DNA of 64,000 bases, taken from positions 1,478,267 to 1,542,266 of the forward strand of contig CAWBOY010000002.1 in NCBI GenBank assembly GCA_963790585.1, in the 5' to 3' direction. Below the pieces are notes generated by a model. It worked only from the letters and a program-made list of their open reading frames with translations, did not search any database and was not told where the DNA came from. This document shows positions 8,084-19,707 of this stretch, piece by piece; the stretch's first letter is position 1; every line of letters begins with the position of its first letter. The position numbers and the translations under genes were made by a program. The DNA is from CAWBOY01 sp963790585. GTDB lineage: Bacteria; Planctomycetota; Planctomycetia; Gemmatales; Gemmataceae.

Positions 8084-9847
8084 TCACCGCTTCCGCGCCC
8101 GCATCAGCGTGCCCGCCTCAGCCTTACAGGTCCAAACAACTTTGCCACTTCGGTCCAATTCGGAAACTGTTTGGTTGTTCCGGCTGGAGACCATCGTATG
8201 GCCATTCGGCAAGCGCATCACCGAGCCCGGCAGAGAGATCGTTGCCTCCCATACGGTTTTGCCTTCCGGATCGATTTCGACGACTTTGTTCTGGCTGTAG
8301 AGGGGCACGAGTATCTTGCCGCCAGGCAACAGTTCGATGTTGCCGCCGATTGCAAGGACCGTGCCGCCCACGGGGAAACTCTTGACCTCTTTGCCATTGG
8401 CGTCGTAGCGAATGCAACTGCCTGTCGTGGTTACAAGAATAACTTGACCGTCTCGGCCTTTGACGGCACAAGCGATGTCGTTGCCGCGCTCGATCCTCGT
8501 GCCGGTTTCGTTGCCTTCTCGGTCAACTTCCACGACTTGAGCGCGCGACACGATGAAAGTGTTGCCGCTGGGCAGGCGGCGCGCACCGGTCGGGAGAGCG
8601 GTCATATCCTTTTTCCACAAGACTTCGCCTTTCAGGTCGCGTTCGGTTACCGAGCGCGTGCGGTATTCCGTGATCAAAACGCGATCGTTGCCGATCATTT
8701 GCGCATCCACCGGATAGTTGAGATTCTCAATCTTCCAGCGAACTTTGTTGTCGCGATCGAGTTCGTACACCGAGCCCAAAGCACCGCGATCGAGCGCGGC
8801 GATCAGCGTGAAGCCAAGCATCCGTTTGGACAAATCGAGCTTGGCGAGGTCGAGCCCTTTTCCTTCCGCGGCCCACCATTTTTCCCAGTCGAGGCGAAAC
8901 TTGAGACGTGATTCATCATCTCTACCAAGGTCGCCTTTCGGCGCGGTCTCACCGGCGATCAAGTAAAGCACGTCCTGAATGGCGTTGGCGTCGATCTTGG
9001 TCTTCTCGGTCAAAAGCGCGATCAAGACGGGGATCGACTCCTTCTCTTTGAGGTCGACGAGGGTGAGCGCGACGCGTAAGCGGACCGTCGCGTCGGCATC
9101 AGCGAGATGCTTACGCACCAGCTGGCGAATTTCCTCGCCGCCGGCGCGGCCCAACGCTTCGCCAGCCGCGGCACGGCGGACGGCCGATTTGTCCTCGAGA
9201 GCCTTGAGCAAAGCTGGGTCCGTTTTTTTCTCCTTGGCCATGTCGTCGACGGCGATCGCAACGAGGGCGGCTCGGATTTCGTCCAGGATCGAGGAGCGAA
9301 CCTCCTCTCCGAGCGTACTGTTTTCAACGGCAGGCAAATAGTCGAGCAGCACGCCAGCGGCGTCTTCCGGTTTGAGATGCGCGAGCAGTCGAGCCGCCGC
9401 CTCGGTCACTTGCGGTTCTGAGCCGCGCTGGATCGCTTCGATGGCGACGCGGGCCCGTTTTACAATTTCGAGATCGTCATCCTGTGTCGCTTCGCGCAGC
9501 AGCGGAATGGCCGTGTTGCCCAGCTCGATTAGTTCATTGGTCGCCCGTTCACGCGCCTTGTAGCTATCGTCCCCAAGCTGGCGAATGAGCGCTGGAATGT
9601 GAGCTTTGTCGTCGTCTTTGACAGTGCGTTTGCGGAAGTAGTCTAAAAGTGCCGGAGCGGTGGCTTCGATGTGTGCGCTCTCGAGCAAGGCTTCGTCGGC
9701 TTTGAATGTATCGACCGGCGTGCCTGTTGGTTGCGTCCCCTTTGGCGGAGCTGGCCTCTTGCCCTTTTGGCTTGCTTCAGCAGCGGCGATCGTCAGCCAA
9801 CACAGAAATCCCGCCAGGCCAAATAGGAGAAGCCCAGGGCGTTTCAT
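8084..9847 (-). CDS. Secreted HEAT-repeat plus beta-propeller protein, paralogue 1
   Basis: 587 residues and the only one of four paralogues in an unbroken frame. A signal peptide (GLLLFGLAGFLCWLTIAAAEA) is followed by a proline-rich linker. Next comes the shared motif ALLDYFRKRTVKDDD, about five HEAT repeats to residue 300 (for example ALIRQLGDDSYKARERATNELIELG), a WEKWWAAEGKG motif and a C-terminal propeller of PQQ-like blades (WKIENLNYPVDAQMIGNDRVLI, LPSGNTFIV, LPNGHTMVSSRNN). No catalytic residues were seen; a scaffold or ligand-binding role in the periplasm is inferred. It ends the gene row and starts 31 bp after paralogue 2, so the two are probably co-transcribed. Confidence 0.85.
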   Translation of the reverse strand: MKRPGLLLFGLAGFLCWLTIAAAEASQKGKRPAPPKGTQPTGTPVDTFKADEALLESAHIEATAPALLDYFRKRTVKDDDKAHIPALIRQLGDDSYKARERATNELIELGNTAIPLLREATQDDDLEIVKRARVAIEAIQRGSEPQVTEAAARLLAHLKPEDAAGVLLDYLPAVENSTLGEEVRSSILDEIRAALVAIAVDDMAKEKKTDPALLKALEDKSAVRRAAAGEALGRAGGEEIRQLVRKHLADADATVRLRVALTLVDLKEKESIPVLIALLTEKTKIDANAIQDVLYLIAGETAPKGDLGRDDESRLKFRLDWEKWWAAEGKGLDLAKLDLSKRMLGFTLIAALDRGALGSVYELDRDNKVRWKIENLNYPVDAQMIGNDRVLITEYRTRSVTERDLKGEVLWKKDMTALPTGARRLPSGNTFIVSRAQVVEVDREGNETGTRIERGNDIACAVKGRDGQVILVTTTGSCIRYDANGKEVKSFPVGGTVLAIGGNIELLPGGKILVPLYSQNKVVEIDPEGKTVWEATISLPGSVMRLPNGHTMVSSRNNQTVSELDRSGKVVWTCKAEAGTLMRARKR

Positions 9848-9878
9848 AACACGAACTCCTGCTCAAATACACCAAAGT

Positions 9879-11541
9879 TTAGCGGCGAAACGCGCGTGTG
9901 ACTCGATAAACATTTTTATATTCCCAGACTCTCTTATTTTGGCGGTCGATCTCGACGGCTTGCCCTTCCGTGTAGGACGTTACCAGGGTGCTGCCATTTG
10001 CCAGCCGGACGGCGGCGATCGGCTCCAACGCTTGTCCCTCCCACACAACCTGTCCCTGTTTACCATATTCGACGACACGGTTTCGTTCCATTTCTGGGAT
10101 CAACACGTTGCCATTTGATAAAACCTCCAGCCGACCACCCGAAGTGCGCATGGCCACGGGAAAGCGCTGGATTTCGGTTCCATTGGCGTTCAGACGAACA
10201 AAGCTCGTCGGGCCGCGAACCCCGCCTGGGCGACATAGGCGATCTCGCCATCGCCGAGCTTGACGGCTTTCATGATCAGCTCGCCGTCCTTGGGTCCACG
10301 GCCGAAGACTTCTTTGCCCTCGCGATCGAGTTCTACCATTCGTATGGCGGAGGCGACGAAGGTGTTGCCGCTCGGCAATCGTTGTGCGACCAACGGAGTG
10401 TCGACTTCTTTTTCCCAGAGGATCTCACCTTTACGATTGCGTTCCGTGACGCGATTCGCTTTGTGCTCCGCCACCAGGACGCGCTCGCCCGTAAGCATTT
10501 GAACGTCAAGCGGCAGTTCGAGGCCGCGGAACTGCCAACGCGGGCGGTTTTTTTGGTCGAGATCGATCACTACACCCAAATCGAGCAGCACCACGAGAGT
10601 ATAGCCTTTCGGCCTGGCTGCTCCCTCGATTTCTGCTTCGGTAAGATCACTTCCCTCAGCTTTCCACCACGCTAGCCAGTCGTCGTGATATTTTTTGCGG
10701 GCGTCGGCCTCGACGCCCAAGGGTGTCAAAGGCGACTTTAGCTCTCCCAATCGGGCAAGATATGTCTCGATTTTCTCGGCCTGCCGCAACGAAAGCCCGG
10801 GATCAGTGAGAAGACCGATCATTTGGCGGACGGCGTCTTTGTCACCGATGGCCACCAGGCCAAGCGCAACTTGAAGGCGGACACTGATGTCAGAGTCATT
10901 GAGAAGCTTACGAACGGCCGGCAACGCTTCGCTCGCTCGGGCGTGAGCCAGCGCAGCGCCGGCGACAGCGCGGCGTACTGGAAGTTTGTCCTTTAACGCA
11001 CCGGTCAAAGCTGAGTCAATTTTCCCGTCCCTGACCGCGAGTGTTTGCAGCGCGCGGCCTACTTCGGCGCTGACTTCCTCATCGTCAGCGAACGGAAGAT
11101 ACCCAAGAAGGACTTCGACCGCTTTTGATTCTTGCTTCTCAGCCAGGACGCGAATCGCCGCTGACAGGCTTTGCGAAGTGGGAGTCGACTCCTCGATGAT
11201 GCGCAGACATTTCTTCGCGCGGCGGACGATTTCGAGATCAGGATCATTCACAGCGAGCAGAAGCGCAGCTCGGCCGGTGCGCCGAGGGCAATTAGCTCTT
11301 TAGAGGCCGCTTCACGTTCGTCGAAAGAATCGTCGCCGAGTTGGCGAATAAGCCTTTTCAGATCTTTATTCTGCGTCTCATCTGTTGATCGCGCCCGAAA
11401 AAAGTCGAGTAGCGCTGGCCCCTCCGTCGGGATGTGAAACTTCTGGAGGAGTTCCTCATCGTCCGAATCGAGAGCATAAGCGCTGACGAGTGGGCAAAGA
11501 GCAATTGCGATCAGCACGCCCGTAAGAGTTGATCGAAACAT
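9879..11541 (-). CDS. Secreted HEAT-repeat plus beta-propeller protein, paralogue 2 (two frameshifts)
   Basis: About 554 residues if two frameshifts are repaired. Residues from 11541 give a signal peptide (GVLIAIALCPLVSAYA) and the shared ALLDFFRARSTDE motif. The frame breaks near 11270 (GAPA then AALLLAVNDPDLEIV in another frame). The middle part holds HEAT repeats, the DWLAWWKAEG motif and the first blades. The frame breaks again near 10210, after which TSFVRLNANGTEIQRFPVAM and the last blades run to the stop at 9879. The domain order is that of paralogue 1. Both shifts are single-base events, so this could be an intact gene with sequence errors. Confidence 0.75.
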
Positions 11542-11583
11542 GGCGGGCCTTCCATCGCGGAGGATGCCGCGGTAGCGTTGGGG

Positions 11584-11792
11584 CTAGGGCGCCGTCTAGA
11601 CTATATTTACGGGTGGCACAGACATTCCTGTTTACGGGTGGCACAGACATTCCTGTTTACGCGTGGCACAGACATTCCTGTTTACGGGTGGCACAGACAT
11701 TCCTGTCTGTGCGGGAACCGATGAATGGGCCTTTTGTCGCACAGACAGGAATGTCTGTGCCACCCGTAAATATAGTCGGGACCGCGCACTAG
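11584..11792. repeat. MITE-like palindrome, copy 1, with four 25-bp internal tandem units
   Basis: The element begins and ends with CTAG and has inverted arms of about 48 bp built on ATTTACGGGTGGCACAGACA. Inside the left arm a 25-bp unit (GGGTGGCACAGACATTCCTG plus TTTAC) is repeated four times, starting at 11611, 11636, 11661 and 11686. The second copy at 34717-34876 has the same ends but no left expansion. It carries no gene. It lies between paralogues 2 and 3 of the HEAT array and could also end transcription. Confidence 0.85.
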
Positions 11793-11822
11793 TGAGCCAA
11801 CGCGAGGGGCTGGTGCGTTTCC

Positions 11823-14282
11823 CTAGCGTTTCTTCGCCCGGAACACGTAATTGTCCGTGGTTATTTCGTTGACCTTCTTCCCTTCTTTGTCGAGTTCAAC
11901 CACCTTGGCGGGCCAGGATTGCGTCGCCATGATTGTGTTGCCGTTTGGCATTCGGAAAGCCGACATCGGTTGCTCGACGGTCTTTTCCCAGACTTGCTTG
12001 CCTTCTTTGTCGTACTCTGTCACGCGATTTTGCCACGACAGCGGGATGATGACATGGCCATTGGGGAGGACTTCGTTGGCATAGCCCGACACGCCTTGCG
12101 TCGCGAAACTTCGGATCGATTTGCCCGCGGTGTCGACCCAGTTTACTGTGCCCTGGTTCGAAACGATGACGATTTGGCCATCGCGAAGCCGAGCGGCGGA
12201 CATGACATCGTGTGGCCTTTCGATGGTGTAAACTTCCTTGCCCGCCCGATCGACTTCGAAGACTTGATTGCGCGTCACGATAAACGTGTTGCCATTCTTG
12301 AGGCGTTGGGCCTGGATCGGATAATTGGTGACAGCTTTTTGCCAGAGGATGTCGCCCTTGAAATTGCGCTCCGTGACGCGCTGGCCGTTGTATTCGGCAA
12401 TGAGGACGCGGTCGCCTGGCAATACCTGGGCATCGAACGGGCCGACGAGCCCGGTGATGGCCCAGCGTTGCTTGCCGTCAGCACCGAGTTCGCTGACCGT
12501 ATTGGTCTGCTGTGAAACCAATAGTGTGTAATTCAGAAAACGGGTGATTTGGCTGAGGGCGCTGCGATCGAGAAGCACGACTTTGTCGCCCTGTTCTTTC
12601 CACCATTTGAGCCAGGCATCGCGGCGTTTGCCGCGTTCATTTTCGCCGCCTGGAAGATTCGCCGGAGCTTTGTCCCCCGCTATGCGATAGAGATATTCTT
12701 CCGCCTGGATCGCCTGCTCCGTCGGTGCATCCGCCAGGGCAGCGATCAGAACGGGTACGGCCTCCTTTTGTCGGACAAAAGAGAGCGCCAATGCGACCTT
12801 CAGGCGCACCGCCGGGTCAGGATCTTGCAGCAGCTTCTTGATCGACGGTAGATATTCCTCGCCATGTTCCTGGGCCAGCGCATCGCCGGCTGCGCCACGT
12901 CGAGCGGGCGATTTGTCTTCGAGGGAGGTTAGCAACAGTGGATTCGGCTTGCCGTCGTTAAACGCCAAGGCATTGATCGCCAGTTGGACCTCGGCCGCGA
13001 TGATGTCGTCCGAAGCCGATGGCATATAGTTCAAGAGCGCCTCGATCGCGCCTTCTGGCTTGCGCAGCGCAATGATGCGCGGCACGACCGGCGACAGTGG
13101 CACAGCAGGATTACCTTCGATTGCCTTGAGGCAGTCATTGGAGCGCTGGCGAACTTCGAGATCCGAACTGGTACTCGCGGCGATGCGGAGCATGGGGATG
13201 ACCACACTGCCCATCGACTTCAGTTCCTTGGTCGCTCGTTCGCGCACACCGAAATCGTCGTCGCCGAGTTTCTCGATTAACTTTGCCGTCTTATCTTTAT
13301 CAAGCTCGGTGACAGTACGTTTCTTGATTTCATCGATGAGCTTGACGCCTTCGGTCGAGAGCCACCACTTGGCCCATTCGTCACGACATTTGGCGCGGCT
13401 CGCTTCATCCTCGCCAAGCTGGACCTTTGGCGCCTGATCCTCCGCGAGATTGAGCAAGAACTCTTCGATTTGCCGCGCTTGGCGCTGGGCAAATCGCCAA
13501 GAAGATTGATGAGAGTCGAGACGGCCTTGGCTTCGCGAGCCGCCCCAAGCGCGAGTCCGGAGCGCAGGCGAACCGCTGGGCTGACATCGCTCAGCAGCTT
13601 TCGCAAAACCGCCCGCGGCTCAGCCTTGCCATTTTGGCAGAGCACTTCGACGGCCGCCGCCCGGCGGACGGAAAGCGGATCCTCGAGGGCTTTGAGAATG
13701 GCTGGGTCCATCAAGCCGTCCTTCTTGATGGCCAGGGCGTTCAACGTCGCCTTGGCATCTTCGAGGACGATGTTATCCTCCGCTTGGGGCAAGAATCCTA
13801 GCACGGCCTCCACGGCGCCGTCGGGCTTTTGTTTCGCCAGTTCTCGCAGGGCTGCGCAGCTGATTTCAGCCGAGCTACTCTCGATGACATTGAGGCAACG
13901 TTTGGCGAGTGCCGCTACCTCGACGGAATCAGGATCCTTCACTGCCAAGTCGCAGCTGCGGAACAGCCGGTGGACCGATTGCGATCAGTTCCATGCAAGC
14001 GCGATTGTGTTTGTCGACGTCCTTATCAGCTAGGTTCGTTATTAGCGATGCGATTTTCTCGGCGCCGACCTGGGACTGGGCGCGCAGCCTGAAAAAGTCC
14101 AAGAGAGATTGGCCGTCGGGCTTGATACCGACGTTTTTCAGCTGCTGATCGTCAGTGACTTGAGCTGACGTCGACGCTTCTGCGCCGATCATTCGCTTTG
14201 TCATCCGCAACTGGCCGCTGGCCGTCAAACTGATGACAAGGAGGCAAGTGAGGCCAAGCGAAATCTGGTAGTGTCTCAACAT
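11823..14282 (-). CDS. Secreted HEAT-repeat plus beta-propeller protein, paralogue 3 (two frameshifts)
   Basis: About 820 residues after repair. The start at 14282 gives MLRHYQISLGLTCLLVISL, a signal peptide, then SLLDFFRLRAQSQVG. The frame shifts near 13940 and again near 13480, where GDLPSAKR continues as QARQIEEFLLNLAED. There are two blocks of HEAT repeats, the second starting at the repeated motif EWAKWWLSTEGVKLIDEIKKR, then AWLKWWKEQGDK and a C-terminal propeller (TNTVSELGADGKQRW, NGNTFIVTRNQVFEVD, PNGNTIMATQSWPAKVVELD). The longer form results from duplication of the HEAT block relative to paralogues 1 and 2. The stop is at 11823, just after the MITE. Confidence 0.75.
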
Positions 14283-14374
14283 ACCGTTTTTTCTCGTTTT
14301 CGGGTCTGTATTCAGGACTCGTATTTCAATGTCCACATGGACCATAGCCGCATGCGTGGTCCCCAATAGCTCCC

Positions 14375-16967
14375 TCAATTCAAAAAAGGGGAGCAAGCGA
14401 AAGCCATTTCAGCGGCGGGTCGCGCGCAAGGGCGCAAGGCCAGCTCCTTGGATTCGGACAAAACCTTACCGTTACGATCTACCTCGGCGAGACGAGTGTT
14501 GTTCCACGTCGTCACGAGGGTGTTGCCGTTCGGCAGGCGCGTCGCGTTTCCGGGGTTAGTCAGGGTTACTTCCCAAACGATCTTGCCGTTCGGGTCATAC
14601 TCGGAGATTTTGTTGGTGTTCCCAACAGCGATCAGCACATGGTCGTTGGGAAGGACTTCGGCGCCGTTCATGCCGAAGTTCATGTTATAAGGCACTCGAA
14701 AGGTCTTCAACTCTTTGCCACTCGAATCAATACGTGTGTATTGGCCCTGATACGTGAAATAGGCCATGGTGCCATCGCGATAAATATGGGCAGCCATGAT
14801 CGTGTCCGAGGGTATGCTCTTGTTGAGCGTCTCCTTACCGGCACGATCGAAAAGATGAATTGAGTTGCGACCCGCCACGAATGTGATGCCGGCCCGGGTC
14901 CGTTCGCAGACGAAAGCTTGAGTGACAGGCTTCTCCCACAAAACCTTACCCGTCAAATCCGCCTCAAAGACGCGGTTGCGCTGCTGCTCCGCGATCAAGA
15001 CGCGATCATTGCCTGTCATCTGGGCATACATCGGATATTGGAGATTCGTAATCTCCCAACGAACCTTGCCTTTGCTGTCGATCTCGCCGACGCGGCTCAT
15101 CTTGCCGGGGAACTGAATGTAGCCTTCGCAGATCAGGGTGTACCCAAGTTGACGCGGCGTCGCATCGACCCGCGCGAGATCGACCTTGTCGCCGTTGGCT
15201 TTCCACCACGTTTCCCACGAGGTTTTCACTTTGGCTTTATTGGCCAGGTCTGCCATCAACGTTTCCGTTGGACCCTGCTCACCCGCGATCCGCGCCAGAT
15301 TGTCTTCAACTTCTCTGGCCGTGTTGAACGGCAACTCGGCGAGCGACGCGATTAGGACCGGCAATGCCTGTTTATCGTGCGCGGATACTAAGGCGAGGCC
15401 GGCCCGCATGCGCCACAATCGGCTCTTTGTCTTTCAAGAGCTTGGCGACTTCCTTGATATGATCGCCAGGTGTTTTGCACAGGGCTACCGCGACCGCGGC
15501 GCGTCGTTCCGGCAACTTCTCGTCGAGGCCCTTGAGAAGCTCGGGCAGTGGCCTGCCGTCCTTGAAGCCGACGACGCCTAAAATGTCACGTAGCTGGGCC
15601 TCGGCGATGTCCGACTCCGCGAACGGCAGATAGCCAAGGATCGCGTCGACCGAGCCTTCCGGCCGACGAAGCGCCAACAAACGCGGCGCGATCCCTTGCA
15701 ACGGCGAGGGGTTGTCTTTTTCGATAGTAGCCAAGGTCGCCTGGGCAGCCGCAGCCGATTTCGACTCGGAATTGGCGGTTCGGCGTAGCAGCGGGGCGGC
15801 CTTTTCGCCGATCATAACGAGATCATTGTTCGCTTTCGTCTGCACATCTTTCGAAGCATCGCTGAGCTTGTCGATCAACGCCAGGATCTTGACACGTTCC
15901 TCGTCGCTGACGGTCCGAGACCGGAACTCTTCAATGAGCGTGGGCCCATCGAGTGCCTTCCACCACGCGCGCCACATCTCCGGCCGCAACCGGCGCGAAA
16001 TGACGTCGCTACCCTGGGGCACGGACACCGTCCATTCGCCGGCCAAGTCTTTGAGATACTCTTCGGCCTGCAAACGTTGCTTGACCGGCAGTTCATTCAG
16101 CAGCTCGATTAAGACCGGAACGCCCTCTGGATTGTAGTTATTGGCGAGACTCAGTGCCGCCCGTAGCTTGACCGATGGTTTCGCATCCTTGAGCAATGGC
16201 CGAACGGCGCTAAACGCCTCGCTGCCTGACGTCTGACAAAGAACCTCGACCGCGACGGCCCTCTTAATCGGAATCGAGTCTTGAAGGGCCTTGAGTAATA
16301 GCGGGTCAGGCTTGCCGCCTGGAGGCAGGATCGCGACTATCGCCGCTTGAACCTCGGCGACGACGGTCTCGTCATCGGCGTAAGGCACGTAAGCGAGCAA
16401 CGCTTCGAGCGCCTCAACCGGCCGAAGCACGCCCAGTTGATGAGCAGCGCTCATGACCAGGGCTGCTCCGCCGGGGCCTTCGATGTGCGTCAGACATTCC
16501 CGTGCGCAGGTCGCGCTTTCGGCAGTATCGAGATTGTTAGCCGTCTGGCGGAGTTGACCGACAGCGGCTTGGCCCATGGCGATCAACTGTCCCATTGCCT
16601 TCTCGCCGACGGGAAGCTGTTTGTCAGCCAACAATTTGATCTGTTCGGCTACCTGGCCCGCCTCGACGAAAGGCGGCGTACGCTTCCGGAAGAAGTCGAG
16701 CAGCGTCGCTGCATCCGCTTTGATATATGCTTCCTTGAGAGCGAACTCTTCGCCGGTCAAAGCCGGCTCGGCGGGTACGAGTTCTTTTGCTTTTTCTTTG
16801 GCGTCTGGCGCTTTGCCTTTGGCGGCCTTTTCTTTGACTGTGTCTTTGGCGGCGTCCTTAACCGCGTCTTTTATTTCATCTTTGACGACAACAATTGCTT
16901 GAGCGAAGCCGAACGCCACGAAGGAGAGCAGCAACGCGATCGCGAGGTAAAGGCGGTTGGCAAGCAT
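14375..16967 (-). CDS. Secreted HEAT-repeat plus beta-propeller protein, paralogue 4 (one frameshift)
   Basis: About 864 residues after repair. The ATG at 16967 gives MLANRLYLAIALLLSFVAFG, a signal peptide, then a lysine- and alanine-rich linker (KDEIKDAVKDAAKDTVKEKA). The ATLLDFFRKRTPP motif and two HEAT blocks follow, separated by EMWRAWWKALDGPTLIEEFR. The frame breaks near 15410 (KDKEPIV, then RMRAGLALVSAHDKQALPVL). The rest has SWETWWKANGDKV and a propeller ending in LPNGNTLVTTWNNTRLAEVD. The last about 20 residues (RPCARPAAEMAFACSPFLN) do not look like the paralogues, and a further shift near the end is possible. It starts the four-gene row. Confidence 0.75.
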
Positions 16968-17093
16968 GGAGCGCTCTCCGCGAGGCATAAAGTTAAACTC
17001 GTCTGCTATCTTAGACGATCTACACAGGCCGTGGGATCAAAAAATCGGGACGCATCAAAGTAATTCCGTACTCAAAGTCTGTCTCGTAAGGTC

Positions 17094-17208
17094 GTGGCGG
17101 CACGTTTTCAACGTGCCGATGCGCCGTCTTAATCCGGATTTGGCAGATTCTAAGGTTGACCACCTTGACCACCTCACGCATCCGGCACGTTGAAAACGTG
17201 CCGCCACA
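17094..17208. repeat. Palindromic intergenic repeat (GTGGCGGCACGTT family)
   Basis: The left arm at 17094-17123 starts GTGGCGGCACGTTTTCAACG, and the right arm at 17178-17208 is its reverse complement, with about 54 bp between. Each arm also contains a small inner palindrome (GGCACGTT/AACGTGCC). The same arm sequence recurs at 19708-19847. The element lies between two minus-strand genes and may serve as a terminator or be a small non-autonomous element. Confidence 0.8.
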
Positions 17209-17219
17209 ATCTGATACGC

Positions 17220-18942
17220 TCACGGCGCGGCACCCTTGGCTTTGATGACGAAATCGAGCTTGCTTGACAGATCCTGCACCAGGTTCACGCGCTGCAAAAA
17301 CAGCAAGGCGAAAGACGTATCGAACAGCGGACTGGAACCGTTGTAATGCCGCGTAAACCAGCTGCCATCTGCGTTTTGGTGATCGACCAATAGTTCCGCG
17401 CCCCACGCGTACCAGTCTCTGTCGCCGATGCGCTTAGTATTGTAAAGCACGCCGACGCGTTCGAGCGACCACAAGAAATAGAGGTCGATCTCCTGGGTCG
17501 ATCCGCGTGGCCTAGAAGCATCTGGCCCACGCGGTAGGCCGATTTGACTTGCAAGATACTCGAGACCGCGGCGAACATCGGGGTCATCGATCTGACGCCG
17601 TTCTCCGCCGCCGCGCTGCACCCCCGAAGCGACGCCATGCCCGACGGCCAAGCCGAGTAAACCCGAGGCTGTCATGGCCGGGGAACCGTTGGTCTCTTCC
17701 AAGCGGTGGAAATACATCCAGGCGCCCGAAGATCGCTGACTTGTCCGAAATCGTCGCGCCACGAGCGCGAGGCTGCGTTCGGTCGGGACGCCGTGTCGGC
17801 CCGCCACCCATAAACCCAATAAACCGAACTGGGTGTTGGAGTTGTCAGACGGATAATCGGTCGCGTCCCGCGTGAATTTGTCGGTCGGCGCCTTCGGAAC
17901 CTGAAAGTGCCTGCACGTGTTTGAGATCCTCCGGCAGTTTGACTAGCGCTTTGGTGAATTCCGCGTCCGACAAAGGCTTCGCGGTCTCGGGTTCTCGCTC
18001 CGCCTTGCCGAGCTGATTTTTCGAACTCATGCTTGATTCGACAAGTGACAGTTCACGAGTGGTGGGCGGCCGCGTGGTTTCGAGCGCCAAGAGCAGTTCA
18101 CGCGACTTCAGGTCGTTCAATTTCGGGCATTCGTAAGTCCAGCCGCCTCCCGCCGTCTGACCCGCAATGAGCTTCGCGGCAAACGATCGAATGCGGTCCT
18201 CATCAGCCGGATCGCCGAGGCGGTCAAATAACAGGATTCCCAACGCGAGATCATATGTTTGATAGGTCGTCGCTGCTTCTTTGCGAATAAAGGCGACTGT
18301 TTCTTTTACGAGCGGATCGTCTTTTTCGACGCCGCTTTCCAAGAGAGCGAGCAGTGGCAGGGCTTGGACGCCCACCGAGTGGTCACCTGTTATCGGCCAT
18401 TTGCCTAGCCTAGAATCGTGCAAACTGCGTAAATAGGCAACACCCTTGGCGACCGCCGAGGTCACGCGCTCCTGTTCCGCTGGAGACAGGCTGTTCAAAG
18501 GCGCCGGCGCGACGACGGCGTTATTGGTAGTCGGCAGAGGAGGAGGAGTTACGAGATCCGGTTCAGGCAATGCCGAACGAACGATTTGTGGCGTGGCCGC
18601 GCCATTATCATTCGGAGTTGCAACGGAATCTGGGGCATTCTCGGTTCCTTCGGCCCGGCGAGGCTGCGCGCCTAGGTTCGCGAAAACCATCACCAAAACA
18701 ATCGAAGCGCCACCCAACAGGATCAGACCGCCAAAAAGCAGGGCCAGCAGCAGCCCGCGATTGTTTGTTTCTTCCAGGAGCGATTCTTGAGCGGACGAAT
18801 TTGGATCTGCCTTCTTCGGTTTTTTTCCGTATCGAAACGATTTGCCGCACTTGGGACAGTGTGTTCGCTTGCCCGGTCGAGGAGTGGTCGCCGCCGTCAG
18901 GATCGAAGCACAGCTTGGACACTGCAATTTGGTGGCAGACAT
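17220..18942 (-). CDS. Zinc-ribbon, membrane-anchored protein with a terpenoid-cyclase-like alpha/alpha toroid (one frameshift)
   Basis: About 574 residues after repair. From the ATG at 18942 (MSATKLQCPSCASILTA) an N-terminal zinc ribbon has CPSC and CPKC pairs. One membrane helix follows (GLLLALLFGGLILLGGASIV), then a proline-rich linker and a helical domain with repeats such as GVAYLRSLHDSRLGKWPITG, GGGWTYECP and NADGSWFTRHYNG, typical of squalene-cyclase or prenyltransferase-like toroids. The DxDD cyclase motif is not seen, so catalysis is doubtful. The frame breaks near 17905, and the second part carries on as FQVPKAPTDKFTRDATDY. Such proteins are common and uncharacterised in planctomycetes. 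Confidence 0.7.
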
Positions 18943-19261
18943 AGATCCACCTTGGGAGAACCGTCTGGGCATGGTTTGTCGCAGCCCAGGTAACTTTAAC
19001 TGGCGCCGTCGGCTGTCGCAAGTTAAATGGCTTGTAACGAATCTTTCGGCCGCTCAGCTGCGAAATCAAGGCGCTTCCGCTTTCGCGAAAAGCGTGCTAC
19101 AATGGAACTGGTCTCCAAGGCGTTCGCTGAAGCAGCCCAGTGGTGCGCTGGAAAACCCGACCTTGACCGCCTCCCAGACCGGCTGACACGGAACTTTGAG
19201 CGAAGTGGTCACGCCCTGCGAATTCGCAAGCTTCGCGGTGTCTGCTTCCCATTCAAACCAC

Positions 19262-19699
19262 ATGAATCATCAAATAGACGTATCGTCAGCGTTGACAACC
19301 ACCGGCGGCGAACCACCAGTGGCTGCGCCGTCTACGGGACCTGAGACCGTGGAATTGTTGCGCCAGATGCTCGAAGTTCAGCGTGAGCAGTTGGCTTACC
19401 AACGGACCGCCGCCGCCGCTCACGATATGACAGCGCGTTGGCGTGCCTTTGTCACACGCTGGAAAGAAGAGTTTCCCGAATTGCCCGACGCGTGCCGCAA
19501 AGCTCTACCAGCGCTCGAGCGGTCGTACGGTCGGCTTATCGTGGAGCTGACCGATCGTCTTAACGATGACGATGGCGACGCCATCGAAAACGATTTCGCG
19601 CTACAAGAGTTTCTCGACCGTTACGGGATGCGCCTGGCCCAACTCGGGACGATTCTTAACCTGGTAGCTCCCTTGGCGGAAGCGGGAGCGCAAGAATAA
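19262..19699 (+). CDS. Hypothetical helical protein
   Basis: 145 residues from the ATG at 19262 (MNHQIDVSSALTTTGGE); an upstream ATG at 19196 in frame is less likely because the intervening residues are of low complexity. The protein has a disordered, proline-containing start, a coiled-coil-like segment (ETVELLRQMLEVQREQLAYQ) and an acidic helical C-terminus (ELTDRLNDDDGDAIENDFAL). No signal peptide, membrane segment or known catalytic motif was found. It stands alone, divergent from the cyclase-like gene and followed by a palindromic repeat. Function unknown. Confidence 0.65.
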   Translation: MNHQIDVSSALTTTGGEPPVAAPSTGPETVELLRQMLEVQREQLAYQRTAAAAHDMTARWRAFVTRWKEEFPELPDACRKALPALERSYGRLIVELTDRLNDDDGDAIENDFALQEFLDRYGMRLAQLGTILNLVAPLAEAGAQE

Positions 19700-19707
19700 A
19701 CCTCTTT

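Noticed and set aside
7976..8911. Long plus-strand open frame of 311 codons over the HEAT-propeller gene
   Set aside because: It has no domain pattern and is antisense to the clear propeller repeats on the minus strand.
11611..11710. 25-bp tandem repeats as a CRISPR or minisatellite
   Set aside because: They are extensions of one arm of a palindromic MITE that occurs again at 34717 without the expansion.
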